Shown here: one piece after another, positions 6,721 through 14,749 of the stretch | Numbering within the stretch: the first letter of the stretch is position 1 | How the letters are laid out: the number at the start of each line of letters is the position of its first letter | The notes under the pieces: generated by a model | The model's database searches: none | Told to the model about the DNA's origin: nothing | Seen by the model: the letters and a program-made list of their open reading frames with translations, nothing else | Made by a program: the position numbers and the translations under genes | Source: an uncultured Campylobacter sp. | GTDB taxonomy: Bacteria > Campylobacterota > Campylobacteria > Campylobacterales > Campylobacteraceae | Length of the DNA: 18,453 nt | Reading direction: 5' to 3' | NCBI RefSeq assembly: GCF_938045225.1 | Contig: NZ_CALINL010000311.1 | Location: 1-18,453 of the forward strand

Positions 6721-8447
6721 TGCGGTTTTTGATAGAGTTTATCGGCGGCGAGCAAAATTCTAAAATTTCCTCGCTCATAAAATGCAGCCAAAACGAGGCG
6801 AAAATTTTACGTCACCTGAGCAAAAGCTACGTCGAGGGCACTCCGCAAAGTAGCGCTTACGACGTGCTTTGCGCTGTTTTTGGTAGCGAGGAGTATAAAT
6901 TTTTAGCAGGTCTTGCAGACGTAAAAAACCTGCTAGAAAGCGGCTGGATCGTGCAAGGCTTTTCTATATTTAAAAACCAGGGCGCAGAGGCCTCTGGCTC
7001 AAATCTGCTCGGCCTGCTTCACAGCGAGATCTCACTCTCGCCGCTTTTTCTAAAAATTTTAGAAGAAGGCGAGTTTGGGCTTACGCTGCCCGCAGTCGCG
7101 CCCTACGCCGATCATCTAGACTATCTAAAAGATCAGTTTTTGCGCGTGGAGCTTTACGGCAAGCTCTCGTTTTTTAGCAAAAACGTCTCAAGCGACGCCA
7201 AAAGCCGCCTAGAAAAAGATGTAAAAGAGCTAGAAACCATCATCGAAAAACGGCTAAATTTAAGCAAAATTTCGATCTCCGTCGAGCAAATTTTCAAAGA
7301 TAACGCGCTAAACGACAAAGAGCAACTGATTTTTCTCGCGCTTTTAAAGGAAGAGTACGTCGGCGAAACGGACGCCAACCGCGATCTAAACGCGCTTGTA
7401 GGGATTTTAAGCGCGGATGAATTTGAACGCATCAAAAACCGCGCCCTACTAGACGAGGGCTCAAAACTGATCGAAAACGGTCTCATCGACTACGACGAGT
7501 CGCTAAACGCTTACGGCGGCTTTAGCAGGACGTTTTATATAACCGACGAAATTTTACAAAGCGTAATGCACCCCAAAACCCAGAGCAAAAGTAAAAAACT
7601 AGCGCTAGAAACTCTCGTAAAAGAGCAAGAGATCTTTGAGCTCATCGAGCCCTCGACCGACATAAACGACGTCGTGCTGGATGTCAAAGTAAAAGAGCTG
7701 CTAGATGCGATCCTAAAGCAAGTAGACCGCCGCGTGCTGGCGCGCCTATCTAGCTGGGGGATCAAGTCACGCAAAAACGTGGACGCCAAAATCATCTTTT
7801 ACGGACCGCCGGGTACGGGCAAAACCATGAGCGCGCTTAGCCTCGCAAAGAGCCTAAAAAAGCAGGTTCTTAGCTTTGACTGCTCTAAAATTTTGAGTAA
7901 ATACGTCGGCGAGAGCGAGCAAAACGTGCGTAAAATTTTCGACACCTACAAAGAAATCTGCGCCAAAAGCAAGAGCGAACCCGTGCTGCTGCTAAACGAG
8001 GCCGATCAGTTTCTAAGCACGCGCGTCGAGGGCGGCAGCGGCGCGGACAAGATGCACAACCAAATGCAAAATATATTTTTGGAGCAAATCGAGCGCTTTG
8101 AGGGCGTACTCATCGCCACGACGAACTTCTTGCAAAGCCTAGATATCGCGTTTTCTCGCAGATTTGATTATAAGATCGAGTTTAAAAAACCCGACCTCGC
8201 CGCTCGTCTTGCGATCTGGCGCAAAGTGCTGCCCGAAAATGCGAGCTTTGAGGAAAATTTCGACGTCAGGCAGCTAGCTAAATTTGAGCTAAGCGGCGCG
8301 CAAATCATGCTCGCGCTCAAAAATACGGCGCTAAAAGTCGCCGTGCGCGAGGACGGGATATTTACGATGAGCGACTTTGAAAGCGAGATCAAACGCGAGA
8401 TGAGCTCAAATTTCGGCGAGGATAAGAAGGTCGGGTTTGACGGATAA
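6720..8447 (+). CDS. AAA+ ATPase with long N-terminal domain and NEAD Walker B
   Basis: A 575-residue protein. Residues 1 to about 320 form a helical region with no domain I can name, possibly winged-helix as in related AAA proteins. Residues about 325-560 are a classical AAA module: Walker A GPPGTGKT (362-369), a pore-loop-like KYVGESEQNVRKIF (394-407), Walker B VLLLNEADQF (422-431), sensor 1 ATTNF with N469, and two arginines (R480, R481) in the arginine-finger position. The usual Walker B Asp is Asn (N426) while the catalytic Glu (E427) is kept. From memory NEAD occurs in a group of bacterial AAA proteins, so this is probably a subfamily trait. The GTG start overlaps the fadD stop, so it is the last gene of the operon. 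A membrane- or protein-remodelling role is inferred only. Confidence 0.85.
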   Translation: MRFLIEFIGGEQNSKISSLIKCSQNEAKILRHLSKSYVEGTPQSSAYDVLCAVFGSEEYKFLAGLADVKNLLESGWIVQGFSIFKNQGAEASGSNLLGLLHSEISLSPLFLKILEEGEFGLTLPAVAPYADHLDYLKDQFLRVELYGKLSFFSKNVSSDAKSRLEKDVKELETIIEKRLNLSKISISVEQIFKDNALNDKEQLIFLALLKEEYVGETDANRDLNALVGILSADEFERIKNRALLDEGSKLIENGLIDYDESLNAYGGFSRTFYITDEILQSVMHPKTQSKSKKLALETLVKEQEIFELIEPSTDINDVVLDVKVKELLDAILKQVDRRVLARLSSWGIKSRKNVDAKIIFYGPPGTGKTMSALSLAKSLKKQVLSFDCSKILSKYVGESEQNVRKIFDTYKEICAKSKSEPVLLLNEADQFLSTRVEGGSGADKMHNQMQNIFLEQIERFEGVLIATTNFLQSLDIAFSRRFDYKIEFKKPDLAARLAIWRKVLPENASFEENFDVRQLAKFELSGAQIMLALKNTALKVAVREDGIFTMSDFESEIKREMSSNFGEDKKVGFDG

Positions 8448-8669
8448 ATTCGGCTAAATTTGGAGTGCGGCGGATTAAATTTAGTTAAATTTAGCCTAAC
8501 GTTTTTGTTAAATTTGACTGCGCTTGCTCTAAAATTGAGTTAAACGCTCGGCTTTATCGCGCATTTTTGCAAATTTAAGCATTAAATTTGCAGCTCGGCT
8601 AGCGAAAATTTGGCAAGCGATTTAAATTTATGCAACCCTAGCTACTCAAATTTGAAAAGGTTATCAAGC
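8448..8669. other. AAATTT-dense spacer with a 10-11-bp palindrome
   Basis: This 222-bp spacer between the AAA+ gene and the small membrane-protein gene holds nine AAATTT hexamers. At 8568-8592 it has a perfect inverted repeat, GCAAATTTAA / TTAAATTTGC plus one more T-A pair, with a 3-nt GCA loop. No T run follows the stem, so a normal terminator is unlikely. The open frame before 8670 begins with TTG and has no ribosome site, so this spacer is not counted as coding. Confidence 0.6.
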
Positions 8670-8921
8670 ATGAGTGATTTTTTACTACGCCAAGTCAAGC
8701 TATTTTTAGGTATCGCAGCCCTTTGCGCTCCGCTGTGTGCGCTCATCTACTTTATATCAAAAGAGTATTTCGACGAAATTTTAGTCGGCATTTTCATCAC
8801 GTATATTTTCCTGCTCGTTGTTTTCGTTTTTAAATTCATAAAGTTACTTTTAGGCTTCAAGGACGAGAACAAAAAGCCCGTTTGGGAGCAAATTTTAACT
8901 TGGCTGTCAAATATCGCTTAG
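8670..8921 (+). CDS. Small membrane protein, two predicted helices, unknown function
   Basis: An 83-residue product starting MSDFLLRQVKLF. Two strongly hydrophobic segments (about residues 11-29 and 37-57) are separated by a short charged turn (SKEYFDE), followed by a basic and then soluble tail ending WLSNIA. That pattern suggests a helical hairpin in the inner membrane. I chose the ATG at 8670 because AAAGG lies 9 nt upstream. The frame could be extended 20 residues to a TTG at 8610, but those residues have no support. It converges on the dynamin gene with only 22 bp between stops. No family is recognised. The hydrophobic pattern and good ribosome site argue that it is real. Confidence 0.65.
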   Translation: MSDFLLRQVKLFLGIAALCAPLCALIYFISKEYFDEILVGIFITYIFLLVVFVFKFIKLLLGFKDENKKPVWEQILTWLSNIA

Positions 8922-8943
8922 ATCGCCGCGCTCAAAGCAGAAT

Positions 8944-10779
8944 TTACCCGCCAAACCCATCGCCCGCTTTTAAAATTTCATCCCTTAGCCTCTTATGTCC
9001 TGCCGATAGAGTCGCGATCTTAGCTAGTTTTTCATCCTTTATCTGTGTAAATTCGCTCTTTAATGCTGATAAAATTTTATTTAAAAACGACGCATTGCCG
9101 AGCATCTCATTTTCAAATTCGTATAAATTTAGCGACAGCAAAACGCGGTCTTGCACCTCGTCAAAGCTCGGGATAAAGAGCGCAAAGCCGTTTTGCTCGT
9201 GTGCGCGCATTGAGCCCGCGATTTTTTCTTTTAGAAAATACACGGCGATTTTAACGGCGTTTTCGTAGTTTGCGGCGACTTTGAGGTTTAGCTTTTCAAA
9301 AAACAGCGCCGTCTTTTGCAGCCCTTTAAATTTCGCCGTCTCATAGTCTCGCAAAAACGTCCTATACACCTGCCCCGCATACGTCCTAACGTCGGCAAAC
9401 AGGGTATCGGAATGCGTTTCATCCTCTTTTTGCGCGTTTTCGAATTCGGATTTATAAATCATAAACTCGCGCTCCAGCCGAGCGTAAATTTCATCCAGCG
9501 CCGCGCCGATTTCTTCTTGTAGCGCGCTTAAACCCCGCTTGTACATTCTAAAAAATTTGGCAAATTTCACGTCGTTGTAGATGAGTTTTGAAAACACCTC
9601 GTCGCTGTCAAAATCCACCGCCTCATACGCGCTAGCTTCAAAATACTCGCCCTTTAGCAACGTTTTTCGCGGCGAGTATTTATACTTTTTCACGCTTTTT
9701 AGGCTAGCTAGGATCTCGTCTGCGACGAGCTTTGCGACGTGTTTTAGCTCGTTAAAGGCTAGCTCGATTTTCGGTTTAAAATTTTCTTGCACGGCTTTTA
9801 AATTTGACTCCAGCTCAGCGTCAAATTTAGCGATTATCTCGCCTGCTTTTTCGTAAATTTTAGCGATTTTTTCGTGCTGTTCGGCATTTACGGCAACCAA
9901 CCTAGCGCACTTTTCGCGTACGAACTTTTCTTTTATCTCTTCGCCGCCAAAAAGTTCACGGATAGCGCTTAGCACAGCGCTAAAATTCGACTCTACTAAA
10001 AGCGCCGCATCGCCCGCAGCTTGCGCCGTTACGGTCTGCTTGGCAGAAACCGGGATGATGCGCTGGAAAAACCGCCCGTACGTCGTTTGCGCGTGAATTT
10101 TGAGCCTCTCAAGCTCATCCTTGCTTAGCTTATCTTTTTGATTTAGCAAACAGATCGCCGTTTTACCCCCATCCGCTAAAAACTCCTCGATCTGCGCGGC
10201 TTCGCTAGCGCGCGCGGCATTGTCGGCGAGGCTTAGCCAGATGACGCCAGCGACGTCTTTTAGCACTTCGTGCGTGACGGCTGTGTCGGCCTTTGAGAGC
10301 GAGTTTAGCCCCGGCGTATCGACGAAATTTACCAGCTTTAAAATCTCAGAGGGCGCGTAGACGCAAAGCCTGCTAACATCATCGCCAAACACGCGCTGAT
10401 CGACGAAGCGCCCTATCTCCTCGACGCCTAGATACAGCTCTCTGCCGTTTTCGTAAAGCACGCTAAGCCCAGGCGCGGCGCCGTATCTGATAAAGGTAGG
10501 CTTTGAAGTCACGGGAGTTAGGCCAGACGGTAAAATCTCGCTACCCAAAAGCGCGTTTAAAAACGTCGATTTGCCGCTAGAAAACTGCCCGACTATAGCG
10601 ACCGTAAGCGGGCTAGATAAAAACAGATCGAGTTTATTTAGCTCCTCTTTTAGCTCGGCGCTCGGGTGAAATTTGGGCTCGGTTAGCTCGTTTTGCAGCC
10701 GCCTAAATCGCCCGTGAAAATCGTCCGAAAATATCTTAAAATACCGCGTTTTATACGCGTTTATAAACTCCTCAAACAC
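8944..10779 (-). CDS. Bacterial dynamin-like GTPase, partner 2 (DLP2-like)
   Basis: A 611-residue dynamin-superfamily GTPase, close in size and arrangement to C. jejuni Cj0412/DLP2 (about 609). GTPase motifs: G1 GQFSSGKST (64-72), a G2 Thr in the LTPVTSKPT stretch (88-95), G3 DTPG (154-157) and G4 NQKD (213-216). After the G domain comes a long helical region (about 290-600), the expected neck and trunk, with a Tyr/Lys-rich section near 355-410 and no clear transmembrane helix. In C. jejuni the two proteins form a 2:2 hetero-oligomer that tethers and remodels membranes. The same role here is inferred. The GTG start overlaps the end of the upstream dynamin gene by 8 nt (GTGTTTGA), with GGAG 7 nt upstream, so synthesis is probably coupled and stoichiometric. 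Confidence 0.9.
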   Translation of the reverse strand: MFEEFINAYKTRYFKIFSDDFHGRFRRLQNELTEPKFHPSAELKEELNKLDLFLSSPLTVAIVGQFSSGKSTFLNALLGSEILPSGLTPVTSKPTFIRYGAAPGLSVLYENGRELYLGVEEIGRFVDQRVFGDDVSRLCVYAPSEILKLVNFVDTPGLNSLSKADTAVTHEVLKDVAGVIWLSLADNAARASEAAQIEEFLADGGKTAICLLNQKDKLSKDELERLKIHAQTTYGRFFQRIIPVSAKQTVTAQAAGDAALLVESNFSAVLSAIRELFGGEEIKEKFVREKCARLVAVNAEQHEKIAKIYEKAGEIIAKFDAELESNLKAVQENFKPKIELAFNELKHVAKLVADEILASLKSVKKYKYSPRKTLLKGEYFEASAYEAVDFDSDEVFSKLIYNDVKFAKFFRMYKRGLSALQEEIGAALDEIYARLEREFMIYKSEFENAQKEDETHSDTLFADVRTYAGQVYRTFLRDYETAKFKGLQKTALFFEKLNLKVAANYENAVKIAVYFLKEKIAGSMRAHEQNGFALFIPSFDEVQDRVLLSLNLYEFENEMLGNASFLNKILSALKSEFTQIKDEKLAKIATLSAGHKRLRDEILKAGDGFGG

Positions 10780-13033
10780 TTTGCAGCTCCAAATTTATGG
10801 CATTTATCGCCTCGCTTTGCGAGTTTAGTCGCTCTAGCTCGCGCGAGTCCCGCCCGCTAGTTTTTACTAGCTGGGCAAGCTCGATTTTTAGCGCCTCTTC
10901 GCTGATTGCGAGCGCCTTTTCTTTATCTTTTAGCGCGGCTTCGATCTGCTTTTTAAACTCGCTTTTTTCAAATTCGCTAAGCTCGAAAACGAAATTTTTG
11001 ATCCGCTGGGCGCCCAAAAACTCCTCCGCGGCTACTTTGGCGGCCTCGGCTACGCCTTGCACGCCCGCATTTGCCGCGCTAGTCACCGCGTCCGCGACCT
11101 GGGCGCACTCTAAATTTATCCCTTTTGAGTTCAGATAGTCGTTTATGCTAAAGACCTCGACCGCCGCCATTTTGCACTCAAATTCGCCGAATTTCAGCGC
11201 GATATTTTGCGTGCACGCGGTGATTTGCCGCACGATCTCGTTGCGATTTTGACGCATCAAGACGATGACGCCGTCTTTGATCGTCGTTTGCGCGATACGA
11301 GCCAGACGCTGCAGGTCGATCTTTTGTTTTTTGGCTGCCGCGTAGTTTACGTCATCTGCGACGCGCTGCTTTAGCGTTTGCGCCAAAGACCTTAGACCAA
11401 GCTCGTAGCTAGCCGCGGTCTTGGCCGTATCTAGGCGCTCTAGCTCCTCTTTTACCGCACCCCTCACGTCCTCTAGACGGCTAGCTAGCGCGGCTTTTTG
11501 CTCGTTTAGCTCAGAAAGCTTTTGCGACAAGCTCAAATTTGAGCCCGTTAGCTTTAAAATCTCGCTTTGCGTATCCGCCGCAAACTGCGTGCAGACGCGA
11601 CCGAGTTCCTTTTTATATGCCTCGATGCCAAGGCGCGATTTTTGGCTGCTAGGGCCAAAAAGCGTTTCGTAAAGATACTGCTTAAACTCCTCGACGCCGC
11701 TGTTTTGTCCGCCCTCAAAGTAGCTTTTGGCGCTCACGGCGAAAAACTCCGCCCCGATACCCAGCTCCCGCGTGCGCTCCTCGACGCTCTTTTTGGCGTA
11801 GGCAGCGACCTCGTTTAACTCGCCTTCTTTTAGCACGTCGGCGTGAGTTAGCAGCACGGCGAGCCTCACGGCGTGTGAGTTTTGCAAGCTTGAAACGATA
11901 AAGTCCAGATCCTTTTGCGTAGCACTTTGCGAGACGTTCATCAGGTGCACCATCAGATCGCACTCCCGCATAAATCGCCGCACCAGCTCCTCGCGCGCAG
12001 CCACCGCGTCGTCGATGCCGGGCGTATCGATGATGCGCACGTTATCCTTTAAAAGCTCCAGATTTTCGTAAAGCTCAACGCTTTTTACGAATTTAGCGTA
12101 TTTGGAGTCCGCCGAGGTGTAGCGCTTGATCTCGTACGTTTTGACGGTCTTGCTAGCCGGCGGTTCGGAGCAAATCTCGCTCACGCTAGGGCTCTCAAAT
12201 TTAGCTTCCGATTCGTCGTCCGCGTTAAATTTGACCTTTAAATTTTGCGCCGTTTTGCTCTCAAATTTAACGCCCGCACCGCCGTAAATTTCAGCTATTT
12301 CGTCATCTTGAACTTGGGCTATTCCAAGTTCTTTTAGCTCTGTTTCGCTCCAAAAATTTACCCTTGCAAAAGGCTCGGGCGAGTATTTTAGCACGGTCAA
12401 ATTTACCGTCTCGGGTACGTTTGATGCGCTCAGGATTCTTTTGCCCAGCAGCGCGTTTAGCAGGGTTGATTTGCCCGCATTTATGACGCCCGTGACCGCG
12501 ACGTTAAACTCTAGCTCATGCGCTTTTTGCCGCGCTTTTGCTGCTGCGTTTGCAACGTGCGCGCCCGGGTTTAGCGATAAAATTTGCTCGCAGATATCGT
12601 TTAGCGCGTCTATTTTTTGGTGAAAGACGTCTGATTTTTTAAAATTTGAGCCCTCTTGCTCGTTCCCTGCGGTCAAATCCGCGCCGAGGGCCCGCAAAAA
12701 CTCCGAAAGCCTCTTAAAATGCGCGGCGGAGATTATGTTTTCGGTTTGCAGGATTTCTAAGGCGGCAATGAGCTTTGATTTTGAGATTTTAGCGGATTTT
12801 AGAGCGTTTATCGCGCCTAGCTGAGCGCACTGCAGGCTGTATATGTCGGCCTTTAGCCCAAGCGCATGCAGGATATCCCTAAACTCCTTTAGCGCCATAA
12901 ATCTATCAAAATTCTCCGCATCCGCCGCGAGCAAAACGGCGAGGCTTCGCTCGTCTGCGAGAATTTGAGTTTTTGGGTCTAAAAATAGCTTAAGAGCGCC
13001 CCAAATTTCGCTTAAAAATTTATCCGTATCCAC
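10772..13033 (-). CDS. Bacterial dynamin-like GTPase, partner 1 (DLP1-like)
   Basis: A 753-residue partner of the downstream dynamin, comparable to C. jejuni Cj0411/DLP1 (about 728). Residues 1 to about 150 form an extra helical N-terminal extension absent from the partner, matching the assembly domain known in Cj-DLP1. GTPase motifs: G1 GVINAGKST (182-190), a G2 Thr near 209-213 (ETVNLT), G3 DTPG (336-339) and G4 THAD (396-399). The rest is a long helical trunk with coiled-coil-like Lys/Glu/Leu runs. Between G2 and G3 lies a low-complexity acidic/KF-rich stretch (about 256-297) that includes two copies of one 13-bp direct repeat. The start is a GTG at 13031-13033 with AAAGGCG upstream. No nearby ATG competes. 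The gene is GC-rich; a hand count of 11041-11100 gives 43 of 60 G+C. Confidence 0.9.
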   Translation of the reverse strand: MDTDKFLSEIWGALKLFLDPKTQILADERSLAVLLAADAENFDRFMALKEFRDILHALGLKADIYSLQCAQLGAINALKSAKISKSKLIAALEILQTENIISAAHFKRLSEFLRALGADLTAGNEQEGSNFKKSDVFHQKIDALNDICEQILSLNPGAHVANAAAKARQKAHELEFNVAVTGVINAGKSTLLNALLGKRILSASNVPETVNLTVLKYSPEPFARVNFWSETELKELGIAQVQDDEIAEIYGGAGVKFESKTAQNLKVKFNADDESEAKFESPSVSEICSEPPASKTVKTYEIKRYTSADSKYAKFVKSVELYENLELLKDNVRIIDTPGIDDAVAAREELVRRFMRECDLMVHLMNVSQSATQKDLDFIVSSLQNSHAVRLAVLLTHADVLKEGELNEVAAYAKKSVEERTRELGIGAEFFAVSAKSYFEGGQNSGVEEFKQYLYETLFGPSSQKSRLGIEAYKKELGRVCTQFAADTQSEILKLTGSNLSLSQKLSELNEQKAALASRLEDVRGAVKEELERLDTAKTAASYELGLRSLAQTLKQRVADDVNYAAAKKQKIDLQRLARIAQTTIKDGVIVLMRQNRNEIVRQITACTQNIALKFGEFECKMAAVEVFSINDYLNSKGINLECAQVADAVTSAANAGVQGVAEAAKVAAEEFLGAQRIKNFVFELSEFEKSEFKKQIEAALKDKEKALAISEEALKIELAQLVKTSGRDSRELERLNSQSEAINAINLELQSV
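12191..12269 (-). repeat. 13-bp direct repeat TAAATTTGAGAGC inside the DLP1 gene
   Basis: The minus-strand word TAAATTTGAGAGC occurs at 12191-12203 and 12257-12269, encoding the similar peptides VKFESK and AKFESP. Between them lie further AAATTT copies. The repeat sits in the low-complexity stretch between G2 and G3 of the dynamin, suggesting local duplication. Confidence 0.6.
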
Positions 13034-13082
13034 CGCTTCGCCTTTGGTAAAATTTGCGCCCGCAAGGTCGCTTTCGGGGCGA

Positions 13083-13091
13083 AATTTAGCA
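13083..13091 (-). promoter_or_regulatory. Possible extended -10 for the dynamin operon
   Basis: On the minus strand TATGCTAAATT (TGC plus a TAAATT box) lies about 50 nt upstream of the DLP1 GTG. This is the best -10 candidate I see in the 167-bp spacer, but it overlaps an AAATTT word that is common here for other reasons, so confidence is low. Confidence 0.3.
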
Positions 13092-13162
13092 TAAATTAAA
13101 TTTAAACAAGCTTGGGCGGCGGGTTATTTTCGCGATAAATTGAAAGCAGTTCGCGGGAGAGA

Positions 13163-13193
13163 TAAATTTGACGGCAAAATCGCGTCAAATTTA
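13163..13193 (-). terminator. Inverted repeat TAAATTTGACG / CGTCAAATTTA just after the radical SAM gene
   Basis: Perfect 11-bp arms at 13163-13173 and 13183-13193 enclose a 9-nt loop. It starts 8 nt beyond the stop of the radical SAM gene (stop at 13201-13203), the right place for a terminator. The tail after it on the minus strand is TCTCTCCC, not a T run. It may end transcription, protect the 3' end or belong to the dispersed repeat also seen at 1347-1384 and 16954-16976. Confidence 0.45.
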
Positions 13194-13200
13194 CCCGAAT

Positions 13201-14565
13201 TTACATAGCGGCTCGCGGCTGAATGATGTTTTGTTCAAATTTTTGCTCGGTGTCTTCGCTCATGATGTGAAGCACCTTGCTGCGTTTGATCTTCGCGTCA
13301 TTCTTAAATATCGCGCGCACCTTATCCATGCCAGCGTAGAAGTCACGCATGAGCACGACGCAGATGTATTTGCCAAAAAATGTCGGCTTGATAACGCCAT
13401 TTTCTTCATAGATCGCATTTACAAGTTTTAGCAAGCTAAGCTCGACAAATAGGTCTTTGTTGATGTTTGCATCGTTTTGCTCGTTGTAGGTTTTGATATC
13501 GACTGCGCCGTCAAAAAGCCTTGTTAAAAACGTGTATTTTAGTCTCTCTTTTTTGCTAAATGCACATTTTGCGATGACTGGACTTTGTCTCTCTTTGACC
13601 TTTCTGCCGTAGTCAAGTAGGTTAAATGCGTTTATAACTAGCTCGCCGTCAAGGAAGCTAAATGCCCCGCTGCCAACGCCCACGTACTCTAAATTTGAGC
13701 CCACGTATTCGTCGCGAAGGTCTGCGCTTTTTTCGTTTGAAAACGCCCAAGCGTTGCTTTGCTTATATCCGCCTTTGGCAAATTCGCTCACGATGATCTC
13801 GTAAAATTCGCGCTCGTTATCGACGTTTGAGACGCCCAGCGAGCGAGCGATGTTCTCTCTCGTTAGCTCTGATTTCATGAGCGGATAGAAGGTGATCTGC
13901 TGCGGAGATATCGATTTTGCGACATTTACGTCGTTTATTAGCTGCTCTTTTGTTTGATTTGGTAGGTTAAAGATGAGATCGAGGCTTATGACTGGGATCT
14001 TGCCAAGAGCCTGCTCGAGTTTTCTTTTTGTCTCCTCAGCTGAGCCAAATTTATCATATCTGCCAACTCTTTTTAAGGTCTCATCGTCAAAGCTTTGCAC
14101 GCCTACGCTTAAGCGGTCGATGAGGCCGTCAAAGCGACTTAGGCTTTCTGGCGAGATGTGGTTTGGATCGCTCTCGGCCGAGATATCTTCGACACTAAAG
14201 AGCTCTTTTGCAAGTTTTAGCGTCTTTTCAAGCTCGGGTTCGTTGATAAGCGTCGTGCCGCCGCCGACATAAAGCGAGCTAAAGTCAAAGCCGGCCTCTT
14301 TTACCTGCCTCATCTCCTCGCGTAAATTTTCAAAGTAAATTTTCGCAAGCTCCTGTTCGTAGTGATACTTGTGAAACGAGCAATACGGGCAAAAAGTGTG
14401 ACAAAAAGGCACATGCGCGTAGAGCATGTACTTTTTGTCTTTTTTTGGAGTTTTGGTGTAAGTTGTGGTCAAAATATCTATGTTAAATTCGTTGTATAGT
14501 GATTTTTGAATAGAATTATGAGCGTAATTTACCGCAAATTTTTCTATAATATTCTTAAATCCCAC
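13201..14565 (-). CDS. HemN/HemW/ChuW-like radical SAM protein
   Basis: A 454-residue radical SAM enzyme of the coproporphyrinogen-oxidase-like family. The 4Fe-4S site is C55-C59-C62 (CX3CX2C in HVPFCHTFCPYCSF). The GGGT motif (101-104) binds SAM, and SVGVQSFDDETL is typical of the HemN/HemW group. True HemN has a fourth Cys directly after the cluster (CXC). Here that position is Phe, as in HemW (haem chaperone) and, as I recall, ChuW/HutW (anaerobic haem breakdown). The length (454) is longer than HemW (about 380) and fits ChuW/HutW or the second Campylobacter HemN-like protein (Cj0363c type). So it is probably a haem-linked radical SAM enzyme rather than the classic HemN. The GTG start (14563-14565) has AAAGGA 7-8 nt upstream. 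Confidence 0.85.
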   Translation of the reverse strand: MGFKNIIEKFAVNYAHNSIQKSLYNEFNIDILTTTYTKTPKKDKKYMLYAHVPFCHTFCPYCSFHKYHYEQELAKIYFENLREEMRQVKEAGFDFSSLYVGGGTTLINEPELEKTLKLAKELFSVEDISAESDPNHISPESLSRFDGLIDRLSVGVQSFDDETLKRVGRYDKFGSAEETKRKLEQALGKIPVISLDLIFNLPNQTKEQLINDVNVAKSISPQQITFYPLMKSELTRENIARSLGVSNVDNEREFYEIIVSEFAKGGYKQSNAWAFSNEKSADLRDEYVGSNLEYVGVGSGAFSFLDGELVINAFNLLDYGRKVKERQSPVIAKCAFSKKERLKYTFLTRLFDGAVDIKTYNEQNDANINKDLFVELSLLKLVNAIYEENGVIKPTFFGKYICVVLMRDFYAGMDKVRAIFKNDAKIKRSKVLHIMSEDTEQKFEQNIIQPRAAM

Positions 14566-14749
14566 AATTAATTCCTTTTCTTAATTTTTATCGCGTATTT
14601 TACTTAGGTTTTGCTTAAAATAAAATTTTAAGGCCCTAGTCTAACCTATTTAAATAAATTTAACGTAAATTCTGCCGGAGAAATTTACAGGTGAGCTTAT
14701 ATATCTTTTTGTTGTATTTCGTTAAATTTTATCCATAAGCTTGAATATT
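14566..14749. other. AT-rich spacer upstream of the radical SAM gene
   Basis: These 184 bp are strongly AT-rich and have no open frame with a ribosome site. They separate the radical SAM gene from the end of the 7-helix membrane-protein gene. Several TAAAAT-like boxes on the minus strand (around 14595-14630) could be the radical SAM promoter, but I cannot choose between them. No strong hairpin was found downstream of the membrane-protein stop. Confidence 0.4.

Noticed and set aside
8610..8669. Extension of the small membrane protein to the TTG at 8610
   Set aside because: No ribosome site, polar unrelated residues and AAATTT-spacer composition; the ATG at 8670 is better supported.
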